A stretch of DNA of 30,838 bases from an uncultured Roseburia sp. (lineage in GTDB: Bacteria; Bacillota; Clostridia; Lachnospirales; Lachnospiraceae): assembly GCA_900539115.1 (NCBI GenBank), contig UQAQ01000037.1, forward strand, positions 1 through 30,838, given 5' to 3'. Below are positions 15,078 to 22,744 of this stretch, in pieces (positions within the stretch are counted from its first letter, which is position 1; the number at the start of each line of letters is the position of its first letter). The notes under the pieces are model-generated. The model had not been told where the DNA came from and searched no databases. It saw only the letters and a list, made by a program, of their open reading frames with translations. A program made the position numbers and the translations under genes.

Positions 15078-16364
15078 CTATTTATTCTCCAACAATTTTT
15101 CCACACTGACAAGTTTTACACAAAGTACAAACAGATCAGTAGCAACGGCCATTTCCTCCGGAGTAGGGAACGATGGGGCGATACGGATATTGCTGTCTTT
15201 CGGATCTTTGCCATATGGGAATGTGGCACCGGCATTTGTCAATGTAACACCGGCTTCTTTACATTTGGCAACAATCTTTTTGGCACATCCTTCCATCGCG
15301 TCAAACGAAATGAAATAACCGCCGAGAGGTTTTACCCAGCTTCCAATCTCAGCACCGGTAAGTTCTTCGTCAAGCACTTTCAAAACAGCCTCGAATTTTG
15401 GACGCATCGCATCCGCGTGTTTTTTCATATGCGCTTTTAAACCGTCAATGTTTTTGAAATAAGCCACATGGCGAAGCTGATTCAGTTTGTCATAACCGAT
15501 TGTCTGAATTGTCATCTGTTTCTTGACATCAGCAAGGTTTTCCGCAGAAGCTGCCATTGCGGCGATACCGGAACCAGGAAAACTTACTTTTGAAGTAGAA
15601 GCAAATTCATAAACAAGGTTTGGATTGCCGGCTTTTTCACATTCGTTGATGATATCCGGAATCTCAACCTGATTGTCCTCGTACAAATGATGAATGACAT
15701 ATGCATTGTCCCAGTAAATACGGAAATCTTTTGCTGCCGGTTTCAGATTGGCAAAGCGGCGAACTGTCTCATCACTGTAGCAGTAACCCTGCGGATTGGA
15801 ATATTTTGGAACACACCAGATTCCCTTGATACTGTCGTCATTTGCAACAAGTTCTTCAACCATGTCCATGTCCGGACCATCCTGCGTCATTGGAACATTG
15901 ATCATTTCGATGCCGAAACGCTCGGTGATGGCGAAATGTCTGTCATATCCGGGAACCGGGCAAAGAAATTTGACCTTGTCTAATTTGCACCATGGTGTGC
16001 TGCCCAGAACTCCGTGAGTGTAAGAGCGGGAAATCGAATCATACATAATGGTAAGACTTGCATTTCCAAAGATAATGATGTGGTCTGCGGTGGTTCCCAT
16101 CATATCAGCCATCAATTTCTTAGCTTCCGGGATCCCATCCAATACACCATAATTGCGGCAGTCTGTACCGTCTTCGGATTTCAATACAGAGTTTGAATTC
16201 AATGCATCCATCAAGCCAAGGGATACATCAAGCTGGCTTGGACTAGGCTTTCCACGTGACATATCCAATTGCAGATTTAATGCCTTCTTTTCTTCGTAGC
16301 TGGCTTCTAACTCGGATTTGAGTGCCAGCAGTTGCTCTTTACTTAAGTTCTGGTAACTTTCCAT
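15078..16364 (-). CDS. PLP-dependent aminotransferase, probable aspartate aminotransferase (subgroup Ic)
   Basis: 428 residues. It is a fold-type I aminotransferase of the branch that includes the Ic aspartate aminotransferases (Pfam Aminotran_MocR-like). Visible features: an N-terminal MSRGKPSPSQLD substrate-loop motif, YGVLDGIPEAKKLMAD, PKYSNPQG (N190), IYWDNAYVIHHLY (D219 for the PLP ring nitrogen, Y222), the Schiff-base lysine K259 in EFASTSKVSFPGSG, and a carboxylate-binding Arg near 399 in NIRIAPSFP. It would move amino groups between aspartate or a similar amino acid and 2-oxoglutarate. No MocR helix-turn-helix is present. The start is supported by ATAGGAGG. It is monocistronic with its own promoter and terminator. 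Exact substrate is unproven. Confidence 0.87.
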   Translation of the reverse strand: MESYQNLSKEQLLALKSELEASYEEKKALNLQLDMSRGKPSPSQLDVSLGLMDALNSNSVLKSEDGTDCRNYGVLDGIPEAKKLMADMMGTTADHIIIFGNASLTIMYDSISRSYTHGVLGSTPWCKLDKVKFLCPVPGYDRHFAITERFGIEMINVPMTQDGPDMDMVEELVANDDSIKGIWCVPKYSNPQGYCYSDETVRRFANLKPAAKDFRIYWDNAYVIHHLYEDNQVEIPDIINECEKAGNPNLVYEFASTSKVSFPGSGIAAMAASAENLADVKKQMTIQTIGYDKLNQLRHVAYFKNIDGLKAHMKKHADAMRPKFEAVLKVLDEELTGAEIGSWVKPLGGYFISFDAMEGCAKKIVAKCKEAGVTLTNAGATFPYGKDPKDSNIRIAPSFPTPEEMAVATDLFVLCVKLVSVEKLLENK

Positions 16365-16412
16365 GATAACCTCCTATATGGTAAGTAGTATTAACGTTTT
16401 TATCCATCTTCT

Positions 16413-16441
16413 ATTATACGAAGAAAGTAAATTTTTTTCAA
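16413..16441 (-). promoter_or_regulatory. Promoter of the aminotransferase gene
   Basis: On the minus strand: TTGAAA (16436-16441), 17-bp spacer, TATAAT (16413-16418), about 49 bp upstream of the start codon. Confidence 0.75.
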
Positions 16442-16504
16442 TAACAAATTTATTTTTTTAAGAAAATAAAGTAAAAATGTTTATATTTTTAATGTGAATT
16501 GTAC

Positions 16505-16532
16505 TTGCGCTTTTTTATTTACATGGTATAAT
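16505..16532 (+). promoter_or_regulatory. Promoter of the nuclease-like gene, extended -10
   Basis: TATAAT at 16527-16532 is preceded by TGG, giving an extended -10 (TGnTATAAT). A weak -35 TTGCGC lies 16 bp upstream (16505-16510). It is divergent from the aminotransferase promoter. Confidence 0.6.
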
Positions 16533-16608
16533 AACCAATATATCTATTTTTCTGATTTATTTCAAATCAAAAAATCCAGAGATGAAAAAATACAAAGGGG
16601 GATATTGA

Positions 16609-17403
16609 ATGGAAAATAGGATTACAATTCAAAATTTGGAAGAGATTGGCGAATGGCTTGCAGAGTTGAAAATGAAGTTGGAAGAGAATCTTCGGAAGGC
16701 ACCGGAAGGAGTACTACATAGTAAAAACTGTCGTGGAGTTCAGCAGTACTATGTAAAAAAAGATGGCATTCGGAAATATCTGAGAAAATCGGATTGGGAC
16801 TTTGCGAAGCAGCTTGCCCAAAGGGACTATGATAAGAAATTGCTAAATAAAGTTTGTTCTAATCTAGGATATCTTGATACATTTTTACGTAAGTTTGATG
16901 TAGACAAGTTATATGATATGTATGGCGAATTGCCATGTGCTCGAAAGAAGTTGATTGAGTCGTTTTTGATGAATGATAAACAGTATATCGAGGATTGGGA
17001 GAAGATTGCTTATGAAAGAAAAGATTTTGAAGAAGGAAGTCAGGAAATCTATACCGAACGCGGCGAAAGAGTACGGTCAAAGTCGGAGAAGATTATAGCT
17101 GACAAATTGTTTTTACAAAATATTCCATATCATTATGAACGTCCAATTTATTTGAAGGGTTTCGGAATGGTTTATCCGGATTTTTGCTGTCTTGATATAT
17201 GGCAGCGAAAAGAAATTATCTGGGAGCACTTTGGCATGATGGGGGACTCAGAATATAGCCGAAAGACATTATCGAAGATAAATCATTATACGCAAAATGG
17301 ATATTATCAGGGCGATAATATTATATACACCTTTGAATCGCTTGACAACCCAATGAATACGAAGGCGGTTGATAAGCTGATAGGGAATGTTTTCAAGAAA
17401 TGA
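16609..17403 (+). CDS. PD-(D/E)XK nuclease-like protein, function unknown
   Basis: 264 residues. The N-terminal half (1-150) is charged, helical and unrecognised. The C-terminal part resembles a stand-alone PD-(D/E)XK endonuclease fold: RSKSEKIIADKL (E160), IPYHYERPI, VYPDFCCLD (P190, D191) and EIIWEHFGM (E206, H207 where the usual ExK stands). This order of SE, PDF and WEH-G motifs occurs in small nucleases of the Vsr/resolvase type, but the missing lysine makes activity uncertain. The ribosome binding site AAGGGGG is strong. The stop codon lies 7 bp before a tandem hairpin array that shares its strand and probably its transcript. The role may be DNA repair, defence or mobile; not resolved. 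Confidence 0.65.
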   Translation: MENRITIQNLEEIGEWLAELKMKLEENLRKAPEGVLHSKNCRGVQQYYVKKDGIRKYLRKSDWDFAKQLAQRDYDKKLLNKVCSNLGYLDTFLRKFDVDKLYDMYGELPCARKKLIESFLMNDKQYIEDWEKIAYERKDFEEGSQEIYTERGERVRSKSEKIIADKLFLQNIPYHYERPIYLKGFGMVYPDFCCLDIWQRKEIIWEHFGMMGDSEYSRKTLSKINHYTQNGYYQGDNIIYTFESLDNPMNTKAVDKLIGNVFKK

Positions 17404-17410
17404 GTGGAAT

Positions 17411-17845
17411 GGCGTGTGCGGAGCGGCCCCTTCGCCGTTGCGAGAGAGCGGCGGTACACGCCAAAAAAGAAAAAGCAAGGATGTGGCGTGTGCGGAACGG
17501 CTCGTTCGCTGGTTCAAGAGAAGGCTGGCACACGCCAAAAAAGAAAAAGCAAGGTTGTGGCGTGTGCGGAACGGCTCGTTCGCTGGTTCAAGAGAAGGCT
17601 GGCACACGCCAAAAGGGAAAAGTAAGGATGTGGCGTGTGGGGAACGGCTCGTTCGCTGGTTCAAGAGAAGTCTGGCACACGCCAAAAAGGAAAAGCAAGG
17701 TTGTGGCGTGTGCGGAGCGGCCCCTTTGCCGTTGAGAGAGGGTGTCGGTACACGTTAAAAAAGGAAAAGCAAGGTTGTGGCGTGTGCGGAACGGCCCCTT
17801 CGCCGTTGAGAAAGGGTGGCGGTACACGTCAAAAAAGAAAAAGCA
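17411..17845 (+). repeat. Array of six tandem 73-74 bp hairpin units
   Basis: Units start at 17411, 17485, 17559, 17632, 17705 and 17779, each with ggcgtgtg; the last ends near 17845. Each unit has an outer inverted pair of 9 bp (ggcgtgtgc with gcacacgcc or gtacacgcc), an inner region and an A-rich tail (aaaaaagaaaaagcaagg). Two inner variants occur in the order A-B-B-B-A-A: A has gcggccccttcgccgt, B has acggctcgttcgctggttc. In units 5 and 6 the right arm ends gtacacgtt or gtacacgtc, which still pairs in plus-strand RNA by G-U wobble. Open frames across the array merely cycle through the three frames, because the period is not a multiple of three. They are not counted as genes. Confidence 0.93.
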
Positions 17846-17846
17846 T

Positions 17847-17875
17847 TTGACGTTTCCTACATTACCATATAAAAT
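17847..17875 (+). promoter_or_regulatory. Candidate promoter of the dehydrogenase gene
   Basis: TTGACG (17847-17852) and TAAAAT (17870-17875) with a 17-bp spacer, just after the last hairpin unit and 55 bp before the start codon. Confidence 0.5.
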
Positions 17876-17930
17876 GATGTTAGGGTTAAAGCAAATGTTA
17901 ATCTAGCAGGGAACCAGGAGGTACAAACCT

Positions 17931-18896
17931 ATGAAAATCGTTTTTATGGAAGCAGATACATTAGGAAAAGATGTAGATTTGTCAGAATTTGACAAACTTG
18001 GCGAGGTAGTAAAATATCCGGCATCCGAACCGGCAGAAAATGCAAAGCGGATTGAAGATGCGGATATTATCATTGTTAATAAAATTCCCGCGAATGAGGA
18101 ATTGTTGAAAGAGGCAAAAAATGTAAAGTTGGTCTGTGTGACGGCGACCGGAACCAATATTGTGGACATGCCTTATGTGGAAAGCCGCGGAATTGTGGTG
18201 ACAAATGTAAAAGGGTATTCGACCATGTCGGTGGCGCAGCACACCTTTGCACTGTTGTTTTATGTGTATGAAAAACTGGCGTATTATGACCGATTTGTCA
18301 AAAGCGGAACGTATGCAAAAAGTGACGTGTTTTCCCACTTTGCGAAACCGTTTCATGAGCTGGATGGAAAAGTTTACGGCATCATCGGAATGGGCGCGAT
18401 TGGAGAAAAGGTGGCAGAGATCGCGGAGACATTTGGCTGCAAAGTCATTTACTATTCCACTTCAGGAAAGCACGACCATCCGAAATATCAACGTGTGACG
18501 TGGGATGAATTTCTGGAGCAGGCAGACATTGTTTCAATTCATGCGCCACTTACACCGGTGACGGAAAAATTAGTGGATGCCAAGGCGCTTCGGAAAATGA
18601 AGAACACAGCGGTGCTTCTGAATCTCGGACGAGGTCCGATCGTCGATCAAAAAGCATTGGCAGAAGCATTGCAAAACGATGAAATTGCGGCAGCCGGACT
18701 GGATGTCTTAGAAAAGGAGCCGATGGAAGAAGGAGATCTGCTGCTGAACATACAGGATTCGTCAAAACTTATCATCACGCCGCATATTGCGTGGGCGACG
18801 TGTGAGGCGAGAAAACGATGTGCGGATGAAGTCTGCGAAAATATTCGCTGCTATTTGCAGGGAATTTCACGAAATGTAGTGAGTGGGGGAAAATAG
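17931..18896 (+). CDS. D-isomer-specific 2-hydroxyacid dehydrogenase
   Basis: 321 residues of the NAD-dependent D-2-hydroxyacid dehydrogenase family, which reversibly reduces 2-oxoacids such as hydroxypyruvate, glyoxylate or pyruvate in the cytoplasm. The dinucleotide-binding motif is IIGMGAIGEKVAEIA (GMGAIG at 153-158). The catalytic residues are R234 (NLGRGPIVDQ), E263 (DVLEKEP) and H285 (ITPHIAWAT). The sequence suits the glycerate/hydroxypyruvate reductase-like branch, but substrate cannot be fixed by eye. The ribosome binding site is CAGGAGG. The following protease gene starts 1 bp after its stop, so the two are probably co-transcribed although no metabolic link is obvious. Confidence 0.92.
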   Translation: MKIVFMEADTLGKDVDLSEFDKLGEVVKYPASEPAENAKRIEDADIIIVNKIPANEELLKEAKNVKLVCVTATGTNIVDMPYVESRGIVVTNVKGYSTMSVAQHTFALLFYVYEKLAYYDRFVKSGTYAKSDVFSHFAKPFHELDGKVYGIIGMGAIGEKVAEIAETFGCKVIYYSTSGKHDHPKYQRVTWDEFLEQADIVSIHAPLTPVTEKLVDAKALRKMKNTAVLLNLGRGPIVDQKALAEALQNDEIAAAGLDVLEKEPMEEGDLLLNIQDSSKLIITPHIAWATCEARKRCADEVCENIRCYLQGISRNVVSGGK

Positions 18897-18897
18897 T

Positions 18898-19782
18898 ATG
18901 GGTAGGAAAATATTGTCAGCTGCACTGCTTATAAGTCTGCTTATGGGAACATTATGGCAAACAATGACGCCAACTTTACAGGCGGCCAAAACGACGGCAC
19001 AGTGGAAAACACAAAAGACAGGAAGTGCCGGCGTCCTGATCGGAAAATCGGTGCTGGTCAGTATCTTTGTGGAGGATGCCGACAGCAAGTGGAATGAAAA
19101 ACAAAAAAAGGATGTCAATCGGAAACTCAAAGTGGCAGCAGCATTTATCCAACGACAGGGGAAGAGGTATAAGAAAAATGTGACATTGGTGGCAGATTCT
19201 TATGCAAATCCTGACTTGCAGTATGAAGTGAAAACAAAGATTAAATTAGACGATTCCGAGAAAAGATTAAATCGTTTCAGCGACCAGATGCAGACACGTA
19301 TTGAACAGTGTATTAATGTGGATGAAATACGCGAAAAATATGACACAGGAAGCATTGGTTTTTTGCTATTTATCAATAAATCCGGTGTGAGTTCGACCTC
19401 GGTACATTATATGGAAGATGGCAAAAAGAATTTTTATGAAATGTGTGCTCTTTTTTCAAAATATGAGAAAGAGGCAGAGGGCGCGGCGACATATGCACAT
19501 GAGATTTTACATTTGTTTGGAGCCAGAGATTTGTATATGACTTCGATTACGGATGGAATCAGTTCGGCGTTGGTTCGTCATGTTGGAAAGAAATATCCCA
19601 ATGATATTATGTTTTCGACATTTACAAAAAGTGGGAAAACATTAAAATACAAAATTGTCAACCAGGTGGACCGCGTGACAGCCTTCTATTTGGGCTGGAA
19701 AAATACGATTCCGGAGAAAAAGAAATTTGCTCTCGGTGGCAGAAATCCCAAGGGATGTTTTTCTGACGGAACGGCGTGGTGA
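18898..19782 (+). CDS. Secreted metzincin-like zinc protease (HExxHxxGxxD)
   Basis: 294 residues from the ATG at 18898, 7 bp after a GGGGG ribosome binding site; an upstream in-frame ATG at 18883 lies inside the dehydrogenase gene. The N-terminal signal peptide has a hydrophobic core at 5-20 and a likely cut after LQA near residue 29. The zinc motif is AHEILHLFGARD, with H201, E202, H205, G208 and D211. This is the HExxHxxGxxD form in which Asp replaces the third His, as in snapalysin-like metzincins. A Met that could form the Met-turn is M238 in NDIMFST. The protein would act outside the cell. It has no wall anchor. The exact family is not recognised and the substrate is unknown. Confidence 0.82.
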   Translation: MGRKILSAALLISLLMGTLWQTMTPTLQAAKTTAQWKTQKTGSAGVLIGKSVLVSIFVEDADSKWNEKQKKDVNRKLKVAAAFIQRQGKRYKKNVTLVADSYANPDLQYEVKTKIKLDDSEKRLNRFSDQMQTRIEQCINVDEIREKYDTGSIGFLLFINKSGVSSTSVHYMEDGKKNFYEMCALFSKYEKEAEGAATYAHEILHLFGARDLYMTSITDGISSALVRHVGKKYPNDIMFSTFTKSGKTLKYKIVNQVDRVTAFYLGWKNTIPEKKKFALGGRNPKGCFSDGTAW

Positions 19783-19795
19783 AAGGAAGGGTAAA

Positions 19796-20065
19796 ATGGC
19801 ATCGGAAATGAGCAAAGAAGTGTACCGGCTTCTTTTACAAAAAGGATTTGATGAGAACCTGAGCCGGGAGATTGCATTTACGCATATGAATACGGACTAT
19901 ACGGCGACACGGATGCTAGGCTATCTGTACCGGCTCAGCGCTCCAACGGAAGAAATGGTGGTCGATGAAATGCTTGCTATCCTAGAAGACCGCGAGCGGT
20001 TTCGTAAAAAACATGAGTCGGAAGAAGCGCAGGCGGCGATTACCTGGTTTTATAATGAAAGATAA
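19796..20065 (+). CDS. Small conserved-looking protein of unknown function
   Basis: 89 residues from the ATG at 19796, which follows AAAGGAAGGG; earlier in-frame starts overlap the protease gene. It is soluble, acidic and helical, with no signal peptide. The first half (VYRLLLQKGFDENLSREIAFTHMNTDYTATRMLGYL, given here only as a description of residues 8-43) is reminiscent of a UBA-like three-helix bundle; this is weak inference. It lies 13 bp after the protease gene and probably shares its transcript. Confidence 0.7.
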   Translation: MASEMSKEVYRLLLQKGFDENLSREIAFTHMNTDYTATRMLGYLYRLSAPTEEMVVDEMLAILEDRERFRKKHESEEAQAAITWFYNER

Positions 20066-20120
20066 TGATAAGTTTGGCAACGATTTAGTAAATATGTGGT
20101 AGTTGTTCTCCGTAAATTGA

Positions 20121-20151
20121 TTGTTAAAAAGGCTTAAATCTTTTTCAACAA
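20121..20151. terminator. Possible terminator between convergent genes
   Basis: TTGTTAAAAAG (20121-20131) pairs with CTTTTTCAACAA (20140-20151) apart from a one-base bulge, around an 8-nt loop. It overlaps the last codons of the minus-strand gene. It is AT-rich and has no clean T-run after it, so the call is weak. Confidence 0.35.
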
Positions 20152-22115
20152 TTTCCCAAATCCCCGTTTTTCCAATGATGAAGAACAACATGCTCCATAA
20201 TAGCGCCATCATCAAAAACAACATCCATATCACTATAGTTACGATAACCAGTTATAGTAGCATATTTGCCATTTTTTTGTTTCTTTTTTTTACCAATATA
20301 GTGGCTTTTGGAGTTGTATTTTTTTTTGTTAATATAATTTGATTTTAATTGCGTATTATCTTCATCAAATAATATATCATCCCACTTTCTGATCATTTTA
20401 TTTGTATAAATGTATTGCAAGTTTTTTAAATAGTTTGATAATTCATACATATTATCTTTGTTTTCTTTTAAAAAATCAATGTTATCAATATATTTTCTAT
20501 CTATTAAAATTGTCGCCTCATTATTTGATTGCATAATTAGTGAGGAATTTTGATGTGAATCGATAAAGTTTTTTAAGGGCAAATAAAATTCAGGTCGTCT
20601 GTGTTTAACTAATTCAATAATATTTTTATATGAAAATTTTTTGCCTTTTGAAGTCGCCCAATATGGTAATATAGTTCCGTCAACAGGATTTATGTAAATG
20701 TGATTAAAGTAATCAATATCAATAATACATCCCCGAACAGTTCCTTCTATTTTAAAAGTATTTTCAAATTCTTTTAGAAATTCTTGAAATGATAGGGAAT
20801 CTTCTTTGGCGTAATTATGAAGATATTGTTTATAATATATGTTCTTAATTACTTCGTTATCTGGTTTTAACTCTTTTAAATTGCTAGCAAGGGAATATAT
20901 GGTATCCCAATATTTTGAAAATCGCGACATAACGTTTGAAATATAGTGTTCTAATTCAATAAAATAGTATTCTGGTTTATAATTGGCTTTTACTTTTTGG
21001 GCACCATTAAGTATGCATATATTGCCAGTTGTATTTACACAGAAGAACATTGTATAATCCTTTTTTTTGATCATTATAATATAATCTATATAAGAAAATG
21101 ATGGACGTATTTTGTTTCTATATGAATCATCAATATTACGTAAATATGTCCAGTAATCGGCAATAGTAATTTTATGTATGCCATCTGCATATTTAGCAAT
21201 ATCAAAATTGGTTTGTTTATTATTTTCAGCAATAGCTAAAATAACTTGTAAATCTGAACCGTTGACCATCTTCCAAGAAGAAAAAATTTCATCGTCTGTA
21301 TAGTTTTCTTGTTTACAAGAAGTGTAGTCGTTTTTCATTTTATAGCCTAATACTTTGTTTGATACTAAGTATTTCGTTTTATCGCTGATATTATTAATAC
21401 TAATGATATAACTTTTGTTAATAAATGGATTAAATATGCATAGATATTTAACAGTCTCAAACTGTTGATATTTGGAATGTATTCCCAATAAGTAGTACAT
21501 TAATAATTGCAATCCCCATTTTGAAGAATAAGATGTTTTTGTAACTTTAAAATCAATCAACATATCATTTGTTAGATAATCTCCGTCGCCAGAACTAACC
21601 AGTGTTGTATATCCTCCATCAAAAGTAAATCCATCTAACACAACGGGACCAACTTTTTTCATAAAAGCTAGGCATCTGTTTATCATTATTCTAATATTAT
21701 TAATTATCTCTTGGGAAGGTTTTATCCAATCAACACCGCGAAAGTAATTGCCTCCTCTACGATATCCGACATCATATCCAACAATTTGACAAGCTGAGAA
21801 AATTGACATATCATCCAAGCCTGTAATTTGATTAATTAGCGAAAGGGCATGGTTATATTCCAAACGAGTTTTATTTTTGTAAAAATAATCTATTTGATTT
21901 GCCCCTTTTAATGAAATATCAAATGCGGAGAGCTTATCATTTGATAACATATAACGTGTCATGTAATCGACTACCATTCCCTGTATTGCTGCATACTCGG
22001 TTGGAATAGTAACAGGAGTAAAATTATCAAGATATTCCTCTTCAATGAATAAATCGTGTGAAATGTATTTTTGTGGTCGTGAAATCATTTCTAATCTTTG
22101 GGTGACCGAAAACAT
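20145..22115 (-). CDS. Large protein with PD-(D/E)XK-like core and C-terminal accessory domain
   Basis: 656 residues from the ATG at 22115, after GAAGGAGAG; a GTG start at 22151 would add 12 residues but has no ribosome binding site. Residues about 160-235 carry a PD-(D/E)XK/Cas4-RecB-like pattern: D179 in SSGDGDYLTN, D188 and K190 in MLIDFKVTK, then LQLLMYYLLG (Q203, Y207) and KYLCIFNP. Residues about 465-500 contain VRGCIIDIDYFNHIYINPVDG. The last 55 residues (TITGYRNYSDMDVVFDDG) resemble a small domain I associate with phage and mobile-element proteins in Firmicutes; that is memory, not a search. The gene is much more AT-rich by eye than its surroundings, which suggests transfer. It may be a DNA-processing or defence protein; function is unknown. 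Confidence 0.7.
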   Translation of the reverse strand: MFSVTQRLEMISRPQKYISHDLFIEEEYLDNFTPVTIPTEYAAIQGMVVDYMTRYMLSNDKLSAFDISLKGANQIDYFYKNKTRLEYNHALSLINQITGLDDMSIFSACQIVGYDVGYRRGGNYFRGVDWIKPSQEIINNIRIMINRCLAFMKKVGPVVLDGFTFDGGYTTLVSSGDGDYLTNDMLIDFKVTKTSYSSKWGLQLLMYYLLGIHSKYQQFETVKYLCIFNPFINKSYIISINNISDKTKYLVSNKVLGYKMKNDYTSCKQENYTDDEIFSSWKMVNGSDLQVILAIAENNKQTNFDIAKYADGIHKITIADYWTYLRNIDDSYRNKIRPSFSYIDYIIMIKKKDYTMFFCVNTTGNICILNGAQKVKANYKPEYYFIELEHYISNVMSRFSKYWDTIYSLASNLKELKPDNEVIKNIYYKQYLHNYAKEDSLSFQEFLKEFENTFKIEGTVRGCIIDIDYFNHIYINPVDGTILPYWATSKGKKFSYKNIIELVKHRRPEFYLPLKNFIDSHQNSSLIMQSNNEATILIDRKYIDNIDFLKENKDNMYELSNYLKNLQYIYTNKMIRKWDDILFDEDNTQLKSNYINKKKYNSKSHYIGKKKKQKNGKYATITGYRNYSDMDVVFDDGAIMEHVVLHHWKNGDLGNC

Positions 22116-22163
22116 ATAATAAATCTCTCCTTCACTATTTTTGATGTACACGTATTTTAAAAA

Positions 22164-22589
22164 TTAAGCCTGATATACTTGCTGGATTTTCACTACTTTT
22201 CCGCCCTTGATCGTAATCTTTGCGGCGGTTCCCCAATAATAAGTAACACCATTTTCTCTTTGTTTTGAATAGTCATACAACTTTTTCTTAAAAGTACAGC
22301 GGCTTACTTTGCTGAGTGTGACGCTGTCCGCACTTAACGTATAAAATTTGCATTTTGGTGAAACTTTGTAAGAAAGTTTCTTTCCGTAGCCTACGATATT
22401 TTCCCATTGCCAGTCTTTGTTTCCTTTTAAATTGGTATTAAAAGTTGATTTGTGGCAAGTCAAGGTGCTGCCGCTTAAACGTGCGATAAGGATTTCTTTT
22501 GTCGCAGCCTGCGATGGCGTGGATGGGACAATCGCTAAAGTGCTAAAAACTAAGGTGAAAATAAGTGCAATTGATAAAAACTTTTTCAT
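22164..22589 (-). CDS. Small secreted protein of unknown function
   Basis: 141 residues. The signal peptide has KK at 2-3, a hydrophobic core to about residue 20 and a likely cut after SQA near residue 28. The mature part (about 113 residues) is basic, beta-rich and has three cysteines, with a repeated lysine-rich pattern (CKFYTLSADSVTLSKVSRCTF, described at about 80-100). It ends KITIKGGKVVKIQQVYQA, a motif common in small secreted Lachnospiraceae proteins. The ribosome binding site GGAGG precedes the ATG. The downstream 656-residue gene begins 48 bp later on the same strand, so they may be co-transcribed. Confidence 0.75.
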   Translation of the reverse strand: MKKFLSIALIFTLVFSTLAIVPSTPSQAATKEILIARLSGSTLTCHKSTFNTNLKGNKDWQWENIVGYGKKLSYKVSPKCKFYTLSADSVTLSKVSRCTFKKKLYDYSKQRENGVTYYWGTAAKITIKGGKVVKIQQVYQA

Positions 22590-22623
22590 GATTTTGCCTC
22601 CTTCGAATGGATGATTTGATATT

Positions 22624-22652
22624 ATTATACAATGATAATCTGTTTATGGCAA
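22624..22652 (-). promoter_or_regulatory. Promoter of the small secreted protein gene
   Basis: On the minus strand: TTGCCA (22647-22652), 17-bp spacer, TATAAT (22624-22629), 35 bp upstream of the start codon. Confidence 0.65.
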
Positions 22653-22744
22653 TGCTAATTTCTGCTTGATATAATGTGCAAAAAAACGTACATTACTCTC
22701 TGGTATTATGAGATCATCAAAAAACAATTCAGACAAACAGGAGG

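Noticed and set aside
17485..17610. tRNA-like units (terminal stem plus ggttcaag)
   Set aside because: The units lack anticodon and D arms and a tRNA-like length between the outer stems (about 52 nt).
17411..17845. CRISPR array
   Set aside because: There are no unique spacers: the whole 73-74 bp unit repeats, including the A-rich linker, and no cas genes are nearby.
17387..17850. Overlapping plus- and minus-strand frames across the hairpin array encoding repetitive Arg/Ala/Gly-rich peptides
   Set aside because: The 73-74 bp period shifts frame every unit, so the same peptides appear in turn in all frames. There are no ribosome binding sites, and the conserved property is the inverted repeat rather than a peptide.
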